A DNA stretch of 64,000 bases from Sipunculus nudus. Taxonomy: Eukaryota; Annelida; Sipuncula; Golfingiida; Sipunculidae. Within the stretch, counting starts at the first letter, position 1; each line of letters opens with the position of its first letter. The DNA lies in NCBI GenBank assembly GCA_026874595.1, contig CM049316.1:14449839-14513838 (forward strand). Direction: 5' to 3'. Made by a program: the position numbers and the translations under genes. The notes below the pieces were generated by a model that saw only the letters and a program-made list of their open reading frames with translations, did no database searches and was not told the DNA's origin. This document shows positions 43,125-57,400 of this stretch, in pieces.

Positions 43125-45204
43125 AGTGTTTGTGGATCAAATGCTTTTACTGTTATGTTTGGCAAATTAGTAAAGGGAGGTGAACATTGCACCATGTCCA
43201 TCATGGGAGAACATTATCAAGATTGGAATAAACCTGGTACATGTTAAAATCATTTTGTTCATCAGACAACTTGTATGCTCATCAACATCCCATTGTCTCT
43301 CCATACATTTTTTCCTCACATTATTTCACGTACAGGTTTAATATGTGTATACAGATATGGGCATTGCACAGAGTTGAACTCTCTGGCACAGTAGCAAAAA
43401 TCTGGCAAACCTTTTTCAAATGGGCTTTTCATTTCTGATAAAGTTGTCCTAATAGCAGGGTTGAGCACACATAAAGATACTCTGAGATGTGCTTCAAATA
43501 CATTCTAAAATATTTAAAAATATAAGACATTTAAATAACCTTTGCATTTATCAAGAATTGATTGAAACTGAAGATTGGGTTTCACTTCTAAGACTGAAAA
43601 ATTAATAAGCAGAAAAAAAAATAATCACAGCATTAAACATGTACATAATTACCATAGGGTTTGTGATGGGTTGGTTGATAGCATATGTGAAGCCATAGTT
43701 ATTTATACACCAGTAATTTTCTTAATCTTGCCCATTAATGTATGATGTTTATATTTTTTTACTTAGTAGAGCTGCATGTTTTACAGGGGTGGTTTTCATT
43801 CTTATTAAGTGCTCAGTAATGGTATTGAATGCAGTTTAATAGTACTTGAGTAATTTTTTTTTCCATTTTATTGCTAATTTAAGCACTTGCAGCATATATG
43901 ACTGTTCTGAGAGAGATTTTTTTTTTCTGTACCAAAAATAAAATTTCTGTAGTAAGGACAGTTTATTAAACTGAATAGAGCAGTCCATAAGAATAGTTCA
44001 AAATGGATAGAAAAAGTGAATTATGAAACTTCATTAGACGAGTTGCATTTGTTAAGACTGGCTGCAAGGAGACTTTGTCATGTCCATCATTGGCTCAGAT
44101 TCTTATGTCGGCTATCTCTGAAATATGAACGTTTTTATGAGAGGAAAAGCTGCAAATTTTCTTAAATTTTTAAAGATTTTTTTAAAATGTCTGATAAATG
44201 CAAGCAGTAGTACAAAGTTTGTAATCCATAGCCTTTTCTAACTTCATATATAGGATTATGGTAGGGTCATATGGTTGACACTAATGGAACCACTCTTCTT
44301 TTTCCACAATTTTGCAGTCTATTTGGCATGCAAAGTTGTAAGGATGATAAAAGCATTGTCCTGTGGAATTTTGCCAAACAAAAATACATTTTCTGAGATA
44401 TATGCAAAATTTAATGTTAAAAACACCCAAATTCTAAGGAGCTATTTTCATTGTAAAAGTTATACTATCATTATTGCAGTTAAATATGGAAGTGGCCAGT
44501 GGTGAGTCACCACTGGTGCCAAGCTGCAAAAGAAAACTAATTTCTGGTGTCCCTACCAGACTTGTGCATTGTAAATCAATGATGTAGATATATGTGTGCT
44601 GTTCACAGAGGGTGGCAGATGCTGTTGTAATCTGATCTTATAATGCACTATCTTGTGAGTTCAGCATAAACATAAAGCTGCTGCTGTGCTAGTCATTGCA
44701 TTTAATAGGAACTACACATAATGCACATGCAGAAACGGACTTCAAAACAGGGCTTGGAGGAAGTAGTGATGCATATGTTGATCTGTACAAGTGCACGGTC
44801 GTGTTTATAAGCTTGATAGTTATTGTATTGTACAATAAGATTTTTGTTTTCAAATAAATATAAGTATATAGAATACCAGCTTGTTTCATTCATTACTCAA
44901 CATGAATTATAAAATAAGCAAAACAGAAGAATCAATACTTTTATTCATCACCATCACTCTTGTCCTGCAAGTTTTTTCATATTCATCAGCAATCCTTATG
45001 CATGGATGGCAAAAAAGCCAACTGTCTTTGTCCCATTGTTCTGTAACATCCATCACTAGTACTTTTGTCCCACGTTTCTGTCATATTTTACATAATTCCG
45101 TTTTATCCCACCAGTCCATCATATTTAACATCTATACTTTAGGCATTTTGTCAATAGCGCTTTTTCTCCTATGAAATTTACAAATTTCTGCAATGCCGCT
45201 CACA
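43125..45204. other. Convergent intergenic region
   Basis: 3' UTR of C/EBP-gamma (poly-A signals at 43227 and 43937) and, on the other strand, the 3' UTR of MRPL38 (AATAAA as TTTATT at 44940-44945). No other gene supported. Confidence 0.6.
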
Positions 45205-45409
45205 TTATGGCAAGTCCTTAAACTGCTCAATCTTGCGTGCCATCAGCTCATCCCGTTTCTTTAACCAGGATGGCCGATAGCTGCGAGGTCTGTGCACTAT
45301 GGGATACTGTGATTCTGGTGAGTATCGCTTGAATGGTGATATTTTTGATAGTTTGATCTTCATTACTTCCTCTCCTAAATCCTTCTGGTCTCTGTAGCGG
45401 TCATAATAC
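45205..45409 (-). CDS. MRPL38: MRPL38 terminal exon
   Basis: Acceptor TTTGGTTTCAG; encodes RYYDRYRDQKDLGEEVMKIK ... ending KIEQFKDLP and TAA at 45207-45205. Lys/Arg-rich tail as in the family. Confidence 0.9.
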
Positions 45410-48400
45410 CTGAAACCAAAGTAAAGTCCTTTGTTAAATGGAAATTCATGAGGGTGTCTTTGTCATGCGAAATAAGGACTTTTGCCAGTTTGGATAAAGG
45501 ACAGATTTTTTGTAAAATTTTTATTTCTAATCGTGCTATCATACAGTGGAAAAGTATATAAAACAAAGATGTTAAAGAAAAAATGGATTTTCCAAGACAT
45601 TCTACTTAGCGCATGCATAAAACAAGGCCTACAGGCCTAATGCAAACCTGTGCAATGGGATTTACATCAGGTATAATGCTTCCATGCTGGACCATTACTT
45701 TTCAAGTACACGTGCATATATACAATGCAAGGACTAAACATTTTGAACCCGAGTATAAGCACCAATTACACAAACATCACTCTTGTAATACTGGCATGGA
45801 TGTACTTAACATGATTGTAGGTGGCTCCACCAGTTTTGTGTAGAAGAAAGCCATCAAAGATGTATGGACATGCAAACTTTTAGGCAGATACTTCAAATTA
45901 CTCTCTGGCTATTTGCACAGATGCATGAAACTCATTAGTCATTAACCAAAAAAGCATACTAAAATTATAAAGTTCAGCTTCCAGTAACTCGGTAAAAAAT
46001 CACCGAACTGAAACCATTCGAACAAACTTGTGAGAGATTGTTTCAGGGATTACTCCTGTGAAATATTGAACAATTTGGCTAGACAACTTTGGAGAAGATT
46101 TTTAAAGGTTTTTTAGCTTTACCCCTGTAACATCTATGTCAATGCAGATAGCCAAAAAAATAAGCACAATCCGATAGAGTTTGACATTTAACTGATACTA
46201 CTGGTGAGATTACATATTCACAGCTGTAATAAGTTCACTTGCCGCCAGGTGGCACCCCGAATAAATTTCATTAACGCCCTATGAAAATCACCATTAACAT
46301 TTTTTTAGGGCGTATTCTGCAATCCATACAAATAATGTTCGTAAATGAATTAAATGTTGCCATGAAGTATTACAAAACAATAGCCCATTTTCTTACTGCT
46401 AATGATGCTACGCACCGCTGTACGCCGTGGAGACCCCTGGCTAATGATGATTTCCTTTCATGTCCAAACTGTGAAACACTTTGTTGCTTGTTTGTTCACC
46501 AATAATTTATTTGATGTGTAATTATAAGGTGATCAGTGACTTCTGTCAATTTTGTTTGCACCACAGCCGTGATCAAATAAATTTGTTAACATACTAATGA
46601 GGTACAAATTTAACAGTTTGGGGTAATAAATTACTGAAGTTCTATTGCCGGTAGCTGGTTTTTTGACGATCTTTATGATCTTTTGTGCCGGTCTGTGGGT
46701 TAAGTTTGTTTAGTTTGTTCCAGCTAGCAGTACAGGCCGTCCCAGTAACCCCGACCGGCGTGGCTAAAACCCTGTATATTATATATATAAAACACCGGTT
46801 TATAAAATGCCAGTTACGGGATATATTGGATATCTTTTTCGTCACCAGCAACACTCACATACATTCCCGAACAAGTGTTAAATAATCATTAACATGAGAG
46901 TTGCCGTACATCCTCTATTATCGCCCATTGCCGGTTCTCAGGTGTCAAACGATCTTCTCTCCTGCCATATTCTAACTTTTCATATTTTACATATAATAAT
47001 TCACACACTGAGAAAAATAATTATTTTTTCCTGTACAAATTCAAGTAGACATTACGGTACTAAAAAATTTGCAGTAGTAAAAAAATTTTTTGTCCCACTT
47101 ACAAATCCTTCTTATTCTATTATTAAGTAAACAAAATATTATCGATTAAACACAATTTTTAACTCGAGTTCTATTGTTCAAATCACATTCATGCTGTAAC
47201 AAGTCTGAAGCAAAGATGGCCCATCGTTATCAGTTAAGCAACAGTTTTTCCTATTTACATACATGAAGTCGCAAATCTGATAAATTGTTCCGATAAATTA
47301 TCATGTTACTGCCATGCACTAAGACATAAAGATGTGTTGTTATCAGGTGAACAGCGTAGACATTTGATTCATCTCCGCATGCAAAGCCGTTTTAATCATA
47401 GTTACAATTACTGTTCATACGATACGGTGGTCACCGGCAATAGCTAATATCAGCACAGTATGTTGGTGTACAAATTCATATATGTAATAAAGAAAAATAT
47501 GATTCAGGAAATTTATAGTGTGCGAACTAATGAAGGATACGAACTGATGTAGACATTACAGTAATTGTATGGGTCCAGTATACTTGGTAATGTTCCAGGC
47601 AAATTTAATTCAGGGTATGTACAGGTCCTTCAACATTTAAATACAGGATAAGAATAATTTACATATTACACTGCATCTGTTCATAACAGTTGTATTTGCA
47701 TCTTGGTCAGGAAAATTTGTATTCACCAGTTTGGAATTTACCAATTTGGAACTGTGAAGGAGTGAGCTATACATAACCCTTTATTGGATAATAACCCTTC
47801 TTGGACATGCACCAATCAACAGAAATTAAATGAGAAATATAAATAATACATGTAAGAAAACTGTGGAACTAGAATGACAAGAGCATACATTACCTGTCAA
47901 ATGGAACGTGGCCAGGATACTTCTTCAACGGAGGATGATAGGGCAGAGGAAAGTCGTACTCAAATGCTGGTTCCCTCATATCTGCAAGATAAACAGTGGT
48001 GAATATACCTGCTTTATCATAACTAAAATAAAACCTTGCCTTTTGGACCCATGGTGAAATTTGAAAGTTGATGTCAATAGATTACACGGTTAGATTCAAA
48101 CTGACCATGTACTATGATAAATACAGTTATTATGGGAAACTTTAAGCATAGTTTTAAGTATCACCACAAGATGTCCTACAACTCCAAAAGGGAATGTCTG
48201 GGGACATGGGATTATAAAATCAGACAGGACAACATGAATATCGGCCATAACAGAGAAGTAATCTACAAAGGATGATAAGTTCATGTTCTTAGATTACACC
48301 ATCTGGCTGCAACAGGGGAATGACTACATAAGTGATTGTGCAAGTGCTGTCCAACCAAACATATGCTAAGAGTCATTTTAAAATGGCCCAATCACCTATC

Positions 48401-51400
48401 TGACCTTTATAAACTAAAAGAAAACCCTTGGAGCTTTTATAAGAATTTGCCAGAAAACATGGATATCACCACCTTGCTGCTTGTTATGTTTTTCTATCAA
48501 CGAGTTTAAAATATGTGGGGGCCCACCAAAATAAAACTAATTCAACAAGGGCATCTGGCAGCAAGTCAGATAACCCAAATGTTTGCAAGTGGCTTTTTCC
48601 AACAAGTGACCTATCTACCTCCACCTATATGCTACCTACCACCTTAGATCACATGTTTTTTTCTGTGTGTCAACATTGCTGTGTTTACAAACATGTTGTT
48701 AATAAACAAGTTCAAACATCCTTCACATCAGCATTATAAGAACTTTTAAAAAACCAGAATTACCCAAAGATCATTAATATATATAGAGAGAAAGCCAGAA
48801 ATCACATAATTTCTTTTTCAAAAGTTAGGTGAATGGGCACCTTTAATGGGCTTGCTCAGGCATGTACATTTACTATTTAAAATGAGACGAATATATTATA
48901 AATCATTATCTGGTTGTAAAACACTAGTGCCAAGCTTCAAGCACTGGTGTGGAATACACCACTATTTGATCACCCTCATGTAACCAGGAGACCCCCCCCC
49001 CCCAAATAAATAAAAAAGATATGGTATCTAAATAATTAAAAAAAGTTAAATGTGAGAGGGTGTAGCACCAGGAAAGACTGACTAAGATCCATGAGGAGGT
49101 ATATAAGAGTACTCTCCCAGTCTTGTCTTTTACTGCCTTGGAAAAATTGGCAATACTCACTGGTCAAAACTAAGAATTTGCTAATTAAATTATTGAAAAA
49201 GGTTTAATATTTATGTTATTTATGAAAAAAATGCTTAAAACTGTGTCAAGAAAGTTCTTACCTTAAGAATATTTATAATTTCATAAAGAAGATTATTATT
49301 TATTAAATTCACTTTATCCTAACTACAGTAGTCATGGCTAGATGGCAGCACCTTAGTCCCGCAATTAAGAATGCCACAATTAAATAGCCCCCATAAAAAC
49401 AAATTCTTGGGGGACAAAATAGTTAATGCAGTACATAGTTAAATCACATCTGATGACAACCATGCAATGATGGCCATCCATACTAACATGACCACTTTTT
49501 CTGGTCCCAGGCTAATGTAAATCATAACAAGTGACCTAGGGGTCATGATGCTTTACTGACTAGGAAGATATTGACAAAAGGAATTTTATCTTCTGAATGC
49601 CCCAGGTGGTATCCCCATTCAACTGAAGCATACCTCGAAGGATACAGTTACAGAGACCGAATTTCAGGTTTCTGAAGAATTTTCATGGCCCTCGCTGGAT
49701 GACAAGTTAGAAGATTCTAGGTGCAATGGTTACGATTTGTGCTTGGTTAAAAGACGACAGCATCTTTGAAGGTCTCAAAATTAGAGAAAAGAATGTGTAT
49801 CAAATTTTAAATTATCTTGGGGGGTATTTCTCAGCCTCATAGCTCCCTGGATATGGGTAATCGAGACCTACCGTATTTATTTTAATTTGGCGACCACTTA
49901 AAAATAATTAATTTTCTCAGAGGTCGAGATAGTGGAGGATATTTGAAAATTATCTTACTGCAGAATTTGCGGTGGTCGAGATTTTAGAGGCATGCGGTTT
50001 GATAATCTTCCGTAGAGACGCAGAGCCGCTCTGACACTTGAACGGTCGTATGAATTGAGTGATAATTTGGTCGTTTATCAGTTTGTTTTGTTAGCTTAAC
50101 AGTATTTCCTACAAAGGGGCTTCCAACCGTCACATGAATTATACGGGGTCCGCAAATGATTAACCAAACTGAACTCAATCACTTCACAAAATGATCACTA
50201 CTTCGCATATTGGTACGATCACCTGATATAGACGGCAACTCATGTAACTATCAGCTGTTTCAAGTTAACCCACCAGGCGGCGATATCAGCGGGCTTTATA
50301 AAAAATAACTGCCTATTATCAGATAACTTTTTTTAATAAATATAGGAAAGTAAAGGCGCGTTAATATATATACGACCGGAAATGGTCCTAGCTCGCGTGC
50401 CCTCAATAGGGCCCTGTTTGGTACGTGCGGTCACCCATCCAAAAACTAACCGGGGTCGTTTAAACTTAACTAATATGACAGTTCCAACTGGGTCACAGTT
50501 GTTTCACCGCGGGTACCTTCCGCACGTTTTAATATTATTGCTAAAGATCCCACGTGAATTGCACACGAGGCACGTGCGTACCAAGAATGGTACACGAGTT
50601 TGCTTCGTCAAGGACACCCATTTTGATCTTGAACGCTTTATCATGTTTATATATTATGAAAAACTCATCTTTGTATCTTCAAAAATTTTATTGGAAACAA
50701 GTTTGATGTGGATGCTCAGTGTAATAAGAATCTAGTCAGATACAAACTGTGGTGCCCGTGAGAGACGGGAGGCATTTCACCTTAACATCGTCGACAGAAA
50801 ACATCGTCGGCAGTCGCGAAATTAGAGTCAATTTAGAAATTATGCTTATAAAATATTTTTGGGGTCGAGAAATAAGAGGGATCGCCAAATTGGAATAAAT
50901 ACGGTAATTTCAGGTTTCCAGTGAGATTATTCATGGACCTCCCTGGATATCAAGTTAGATGATTCTAGGTCTAGTGGTTACAATTCGTGCCTGGTAAATG
51001 GACAGACAGACAGACAGATGGATGGACAAAGAGTGACTGCTATACCTCACATGACTTTGAGTCAGCTGAGCTAAAAACCTCCCACTTACACAATAAACAA
51101 TCGCCCTGCTAACATGACCACTTTTGCTGTACCCACAGGTGGTTGTGTTAGGGAGATTTCACTGTATTGAACACTTACCAAGAACCTCATGGTATATTTT
51201 CTTTACTGATGAGTCCCACTCTGATTGGAAGAAGGCCAGTCCTACAGGGGTTAAATAATCCTCAAACTGATGACAGAATTCTGCAGTTCGGAATGTCCTC
51301 TGGGACAAACTTGTACTGAAATTAAATCAGAAAATAGGATATGTGTTGACTTTACAATTCTGGAAAAACTTCCCAGGTCATCAAATTAGATATTAACAAG

Positions 51401-54400
51401 TTATATCAGCTGCTGTCTGCATATCAGAGATTTTCACTATTGAATGGATCATGGAAAACTGAATATCGTGGATAACTGATTATGGTGGAGCATTTATGTT
51501 AAAATATATATATATGCTTTGAATAAAACAGACCTGTATTATCATTATATGCACTTTCAATCTGATATGAATGACTCAAATAATCTTTAAATATTCATTC
51601 CCATAAATGTTCATGACTTTAACAGTACTAAAGATGTTAAATCATTAAAATACATTACCTTTAAAAACTACTAGGACAAATCCCTACACAGCACATGTTT
51701 AAAATGCTATCTGGTTAATCCACTATATTGACTGAGCTATCACAAAAACACAAAGTTGTGTAAAAATTTATAATATTCGGATTATTACACACCAACTTGT
51801 GTTTGTTACCACCATATGTCCTGATTAATATTTATAGATGCCTACAGGACAGGGGCAGATCCAGGATTTAGGAAAAGGGGGGGGGTCCATCCAAGGAGGA
51901 TTAATGAAAACCCTAAAAAGAGATCACCAGGTCCGGAAAAGTGGGGGTCCAGGCTGCAAAATTTTGTCTGAAACCCTTTAGAAAGCTTGCAGCGGATGAA
52001 AAAAAGGGGGGGGGGGGGGGTTCGGACTCCCTGGACCCCTTCCCTGGATCTGCTTCTGCAGGAACCAGAGAAAAACTTACACTTACAGACATCTATCATA
52101 ACCTGATATATACACAATACTCAACTTTCAATGATCTGACGATGCCTATATAAATCAAAAGTTCAATATTTCCAATAAATAAACAAATAATTTGGTTCAA
52201 TTAAGTCATCTTTTGAATTTTTACTCATTTTTGCTGTACACTCACCAGTTCTTAGGTCGTAAGTGGCTGCTGTAGTCTAAATGTTTACACTGTTTAAACA
52301 ACAAGTACACATGTCTGTGGAGACCGGTCCCTCTGGGTGGGAACGGCTGTAAATAATCCACCAGCTCTTCACCCTTATCCACATCACCACCTGGTATATT
52401 TCCTCTGTGAATGATAATAATAATAAATAAAAATAATAAGCTCATTATGGATTTATCACTTTGTTATTTATTTCAAAATCTTGAGCCTCTTCATTCTTAT
52501 ATATATATATATATATGAAACCTTGTCTGATAGCTACCTAATATGACAATCACTTTTTTGGTCCCAGACTAATGTAATCATAAAAACCTTCATCTAAAAA
52601 GACCACCCCGCTAACAAGATCACCCCGCTAACAAGACCACCCCACCAACACGACCACCCACTAACAAGACCATCCCACTAACATGACCACCCCACTAACA
52701 TGACCACCCCACTAACATGACCTCTCAACTAACAAGAACATCCCGCTAAAAAACCCACCCCGCTAACAAGACCACCAAGCTAACAAGACCCCCCAGCTAA
52801 CAAGACCACCAAGCTAACATGACCACCCCACTATCACGACTACCCAACTAACACCATCCCTCAACTTACCAGACCACCCCACTAAAATGACCGACCCACC
52901 AACAAGATCACCCCGCTAACAAGACCACCCCTCTAACAGGACCACCCAGCTAACAAGACAACCCCACTAACAGACCACTTTAGCTGATACCACAGGTGGC
53001 TGTACATAGAAATTTAGTCAGTGTAAATTGGCTTTAGTTATGTTTATACATGCATCACACAGATTTAATTCTTACTCTCACATCTTGTTGACCACAAAAT
53101 TATTTACACTGCAAATACTGGAGGGGGGGGGGGGCAATGAATCCAAAATCTAACAAGGACTTCAACATAACATTGGAGTGTTCAGGGAAAAAAAGTATGT
53201 ATACCTGGATTTTACAAAACATAATAACAATCATGTGCTGCTGTATTATCAAGTATTGTATTATTAATGTACTGAAACTGTTACTTACACTGCCCAGTGT
53301 AGATACTCTGCTGAATTATCTGTCAGGTGTCCATCTGGGTTTGTGAGGATCAGGGTCCACAGGGTATCAGGGTCACTTTCAAACTCAACCATCGGGGCAG
53401 TCTGGGCCTGGAAAATTAGTTAAATATATATAAAACTGAGTTAAATGACAATGCCTGGTTACCATCAGTATTTTTTTCTAATTTTAGTCAAATCATAACA
53501 ATTTATTTGAGGTGAATTATGCAATGTTTGATAAATATCAGTTTCTCAGAACGACCTGGCATCAGTTTTTTTTTATCTACAGTTTATTTAGATATAATGC
53601 ATTTAAGAAGAGGAATGGTGTTCTGATTCATCAAAGGCTTCCCCTGAAGATGGCAACATTTTTGTTCAAAAGATTTCACTGAAACAAGAGAAAAATACAG
53701 TGATTATGATATTAGTACCTTACCTCAGATGGTAGGATCTCGTTTCCTCTGTGTACAGGTGTGACATACTCATGGTCATAATCGTAGTAAACATTAAGCT
53801 TGACCTGAGGGTAAAAGTAATCTCCGTGAAAAAGGTCCTTGTAGATCCCGTAGTGTTCAGCGACTATCTTGATGTGGTCAGGGCCTTTCTCTCTCAACCA
53901 GCTATCCTTCACCTCATCAAGAGGCAATTTCACTAGAAAAAAAAATATTACTACATATATATCTACATCAGCAGAATTCCATTCTGGTTTTGGGCTAAGT
54001 GACAGGGCAGGATCACACACTTTCATTTTCTATCCAGGTTATAACCAGGCCCGGTGACTACTGCACCTGTGGGAACTGGATGTGAAACGTCCCCATTTTT
54101 GGGTCATACCATCGAGGAACCCACACAGGGTGCACTCGTTTGTGAGTGAAACAAGGCAGTTGGGTAAAGGCCTTTCCATTAAGCATGCAGTGCGCTCAAC
54201 CTAGGTGGGGGCTAACCACAAACAAGGGACCCATGGGTCACGGCGCTCAGCTGATGGTGATTGGACTATAAATGTTTCTCCACTGTGATACTATATAGAG
54301 TCGATAAAGCTTATGAATATCATGGACATGTTGGGCTATTATAAAGGAATGTAATGTAATAAGTGAGTAAATGATAAATGAAATTACCAGACTGATGGAT

Positions 54401-57400
54401 TAATAGGATCAAATATAGTGGTTTATTTTTTATTTATTTAGGAGGGGTTGAAAATTGTGATATATTTGAGCAAATATGAATGCAATGACAGCAGTAATAA
54501 GCAGTAGTAGAATGATGATAAGGCTATTTGTTGAAGGATCTAAAGTGTATGGTAGTCTGCAAGCTTTCAATTTGACAGATATGATGTTATGATTAACTAT
54601 GCTGATGAAGTGATTTATGAATTTGTGACTGTATGACACAATATCTCTTTAGTCTTGACAAGGTACATTATTGTGATGCCCACTATGTCTACATATTACA
54701 CAATATTGACATAATTTCTGCCATGTACATAGGTATCTATGGACGAATAGTTATACAAAATATTAAAGTATGAATATATCTGATTCATCTTGTTTTTGCT
54801 TACTGAGGCTGACTTTGGGATGGGGTTCGGAGAAGGGAAAAGTGAGGGCAGCACGAAGGTGGATGTAGAAATATTCTATTGTAATGTTTTTCATTTATAT
54901 AAGAATATGAAAAGCTAAGAGGAAAGGGGCCCTCCTACTTGGTTATAGTAAAGATTGCAAACTAATACTCTGACAAGACTGATATGAAGAAAAACAGTAA
55001 AAGATTTGAGATACTGTGATGCATATGAAAATTTACAGATGGACAGGCAAGTGGACAGAATGGACTAATACCTTTATTTCACTTTCAAGGGAATAATGCA
55101 TTTAAGTTTATATATAATCCTATTTTTTTTAAGCATATCCACTCTTTCCATTAAGACGTTTTTACCTGAATCATTTTTTTATTTACAGGTTTTATAAATT
55201 TTTAATAAAAAAACCTGAAAATATAAGTTAAAATATTAGAATTGTTGCAAAAGTTGCAATCATTATATATACAGAGTAAAAAACTGAAACTATAAGTTAA
55301 AATATTAGAATTGTTGCAAAAGTTGCAATCATCATAAATCCAGAGTGTAGCTCATATTGGTTCATTTTATGCATACAAATATATTTTATTATTTTTAAAT
55401 CATAAATGTTTAAACTGAATTTAAAAGAAAAAAATGCCACAACATGGCATCTACAAGAATATTCCTTGAATCACTATTAAAAACTTTTGCACATTGGAGT
55501 TTTCAGTACATGCTTTATTTTATTCACCAAAATAAAATAAAAGTAAATTTGATAAAATAAAACATCTTTTAAAATAAAGTATACACACTGTTGGTTGAAT
55601 GAGGGACAAACAATATCATTGTGCTAATTACTATCCCAGTTTTAATTTATTACTGGAATTAACAGTCAATTTCACACCTGGTGAAGTTTTTACTCTTCTG
55701 AAGTAAGGAATTACTTATCTCATGAACATCCACACTTTCATAGCAATACACCACTTTGTGGACATAATTAAATGTACACTTTAATCATTGTAACCCTGGT
55801 GGTACAATACAAAATCTAAAATGTAGCATGTTCAAGAATAAAATAAAATACAGAAAATTATAACATTTATCTAGTTTATGCACCAGCTGGGGGGGGGGGG
55901 GGTGAGTGCAGGGCAGAGGGGAAGCCTGCTAGTAGTGGCCAAGCTGGGCCAAGGCAAGCTGCCTGGGGTGGGTTACATAATTCAAGTGAAGGCTGTACTA
56001 CTAGGTGGGCTAGATGTAAAGACACTTGACATGGTGTATGAAAACATGAATAAAAGCTATTCTTTCCAATCAATTTCTTTGAAATTTCAGATTTTAAAAG
56101 ATTAAATCCTTATGTATATATGCTGTGAAAATTAAATCAACAGTGCCAAAGTTGGACAAAATTTAAGGTATTGATTTTTAATTTATGCTAATAACTTGAA
56201 AAATTTGCAAAATTCAGATCTAATTTTGGGTAAACAATTGAATCTTGATTAAATAAAGTTATATTCCTGAAAAAAAGTCTCTAGGTTCAGCAATTCTCAT
56301 GTTAGGTGAGTAAATATATTTCCTGATCTTTTAAAAAATTGCATTATGTTTTCGCCCATAACTTCAAAATAATACCCAATACTGACCTAATTTTTGGTAT
56401 GTTCATAGAAAATGTATGAAAGAATGTGAATACTAAATACAATCAAAAACAGATCAGTGGTTTTGATATTAGGCAGCCTTGAAGTGTAATAATGGCTTTT
56501 TTTATGGAAAACTGAGTTTTTTTCCTTAATATCTTGAAGGAACGAAGTCCTAATGACCCAGCATGTATACATGCTGTGAAAATTAAATCCACAGTACTTA
56601 CAGGAAAAAAACGTGCCGTAGCCAAAGTTGGGCAAAATTTAAGGTACCAATTTTATATATTTGCCAATATTTAAAAAAATTTAACAGATTTTGATCTAAT
56701 TTTTGGTATACAATTAAATTTTGATTCATTAAAGTTGTATTACAGGAAAAAAGTCCCTACCTTTAACACTTTTGGTCTTAAGTAACCAAATATCTTCCTG
56801 ATTTTTTACAAAGTCCATTATGTTTGGGTCCATAACTTTTTTAAATTATATAATACTGACTTAATATCTGGCATGTACATAGGAACTATATAGAGGAATA
56901 TTTATGGTAAATATGATGAAAACCAGACAAGTGGTTTTGATATTAGGCAGTCCTGAAGTGTGAAAATAGATTTCTAATAAAAAATTGAGGTTTTTCCTTA
57001 ATATCTCAAAGGAACAAAGTCCTATTGACCCAATTTTTGGCATGGTAGGAGATTTTGGGGACATCTAACTGTTTGCCGAATTTCAGATTCATAGGTCCAA
57101 TGGTGTCGAAACGTGATAGTCTTACGGACGGACGGATGGACAGACGGACGGACGACGGACAATGGACCAAGACTATAGCTCAGATGACTTATAGTCAGCT
57201 GAGCTAAAAATCTCACCACCTCAGCTGAGATTCAAACTCAATCTCCTGGCTATGAGCCCTGTGCTCTCCCCCTGAGCCACACAAGCTGGTTGCAGTTGTG
57301 TGTTGTGACAGTCAAACTAATTTTATATAATACAAAGAATGAGTTGAATGCATTTGCTGCTTCAAACATTAGTTTTTAATTTAGACTTTATTAGTCAGTT

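Noticed and set aside
57221-57290. Functional tRNA with CAT anticodon
   Set aside because: Box A and B and D/T arms are good, but acceptor and anticodon stems do not pair properly.
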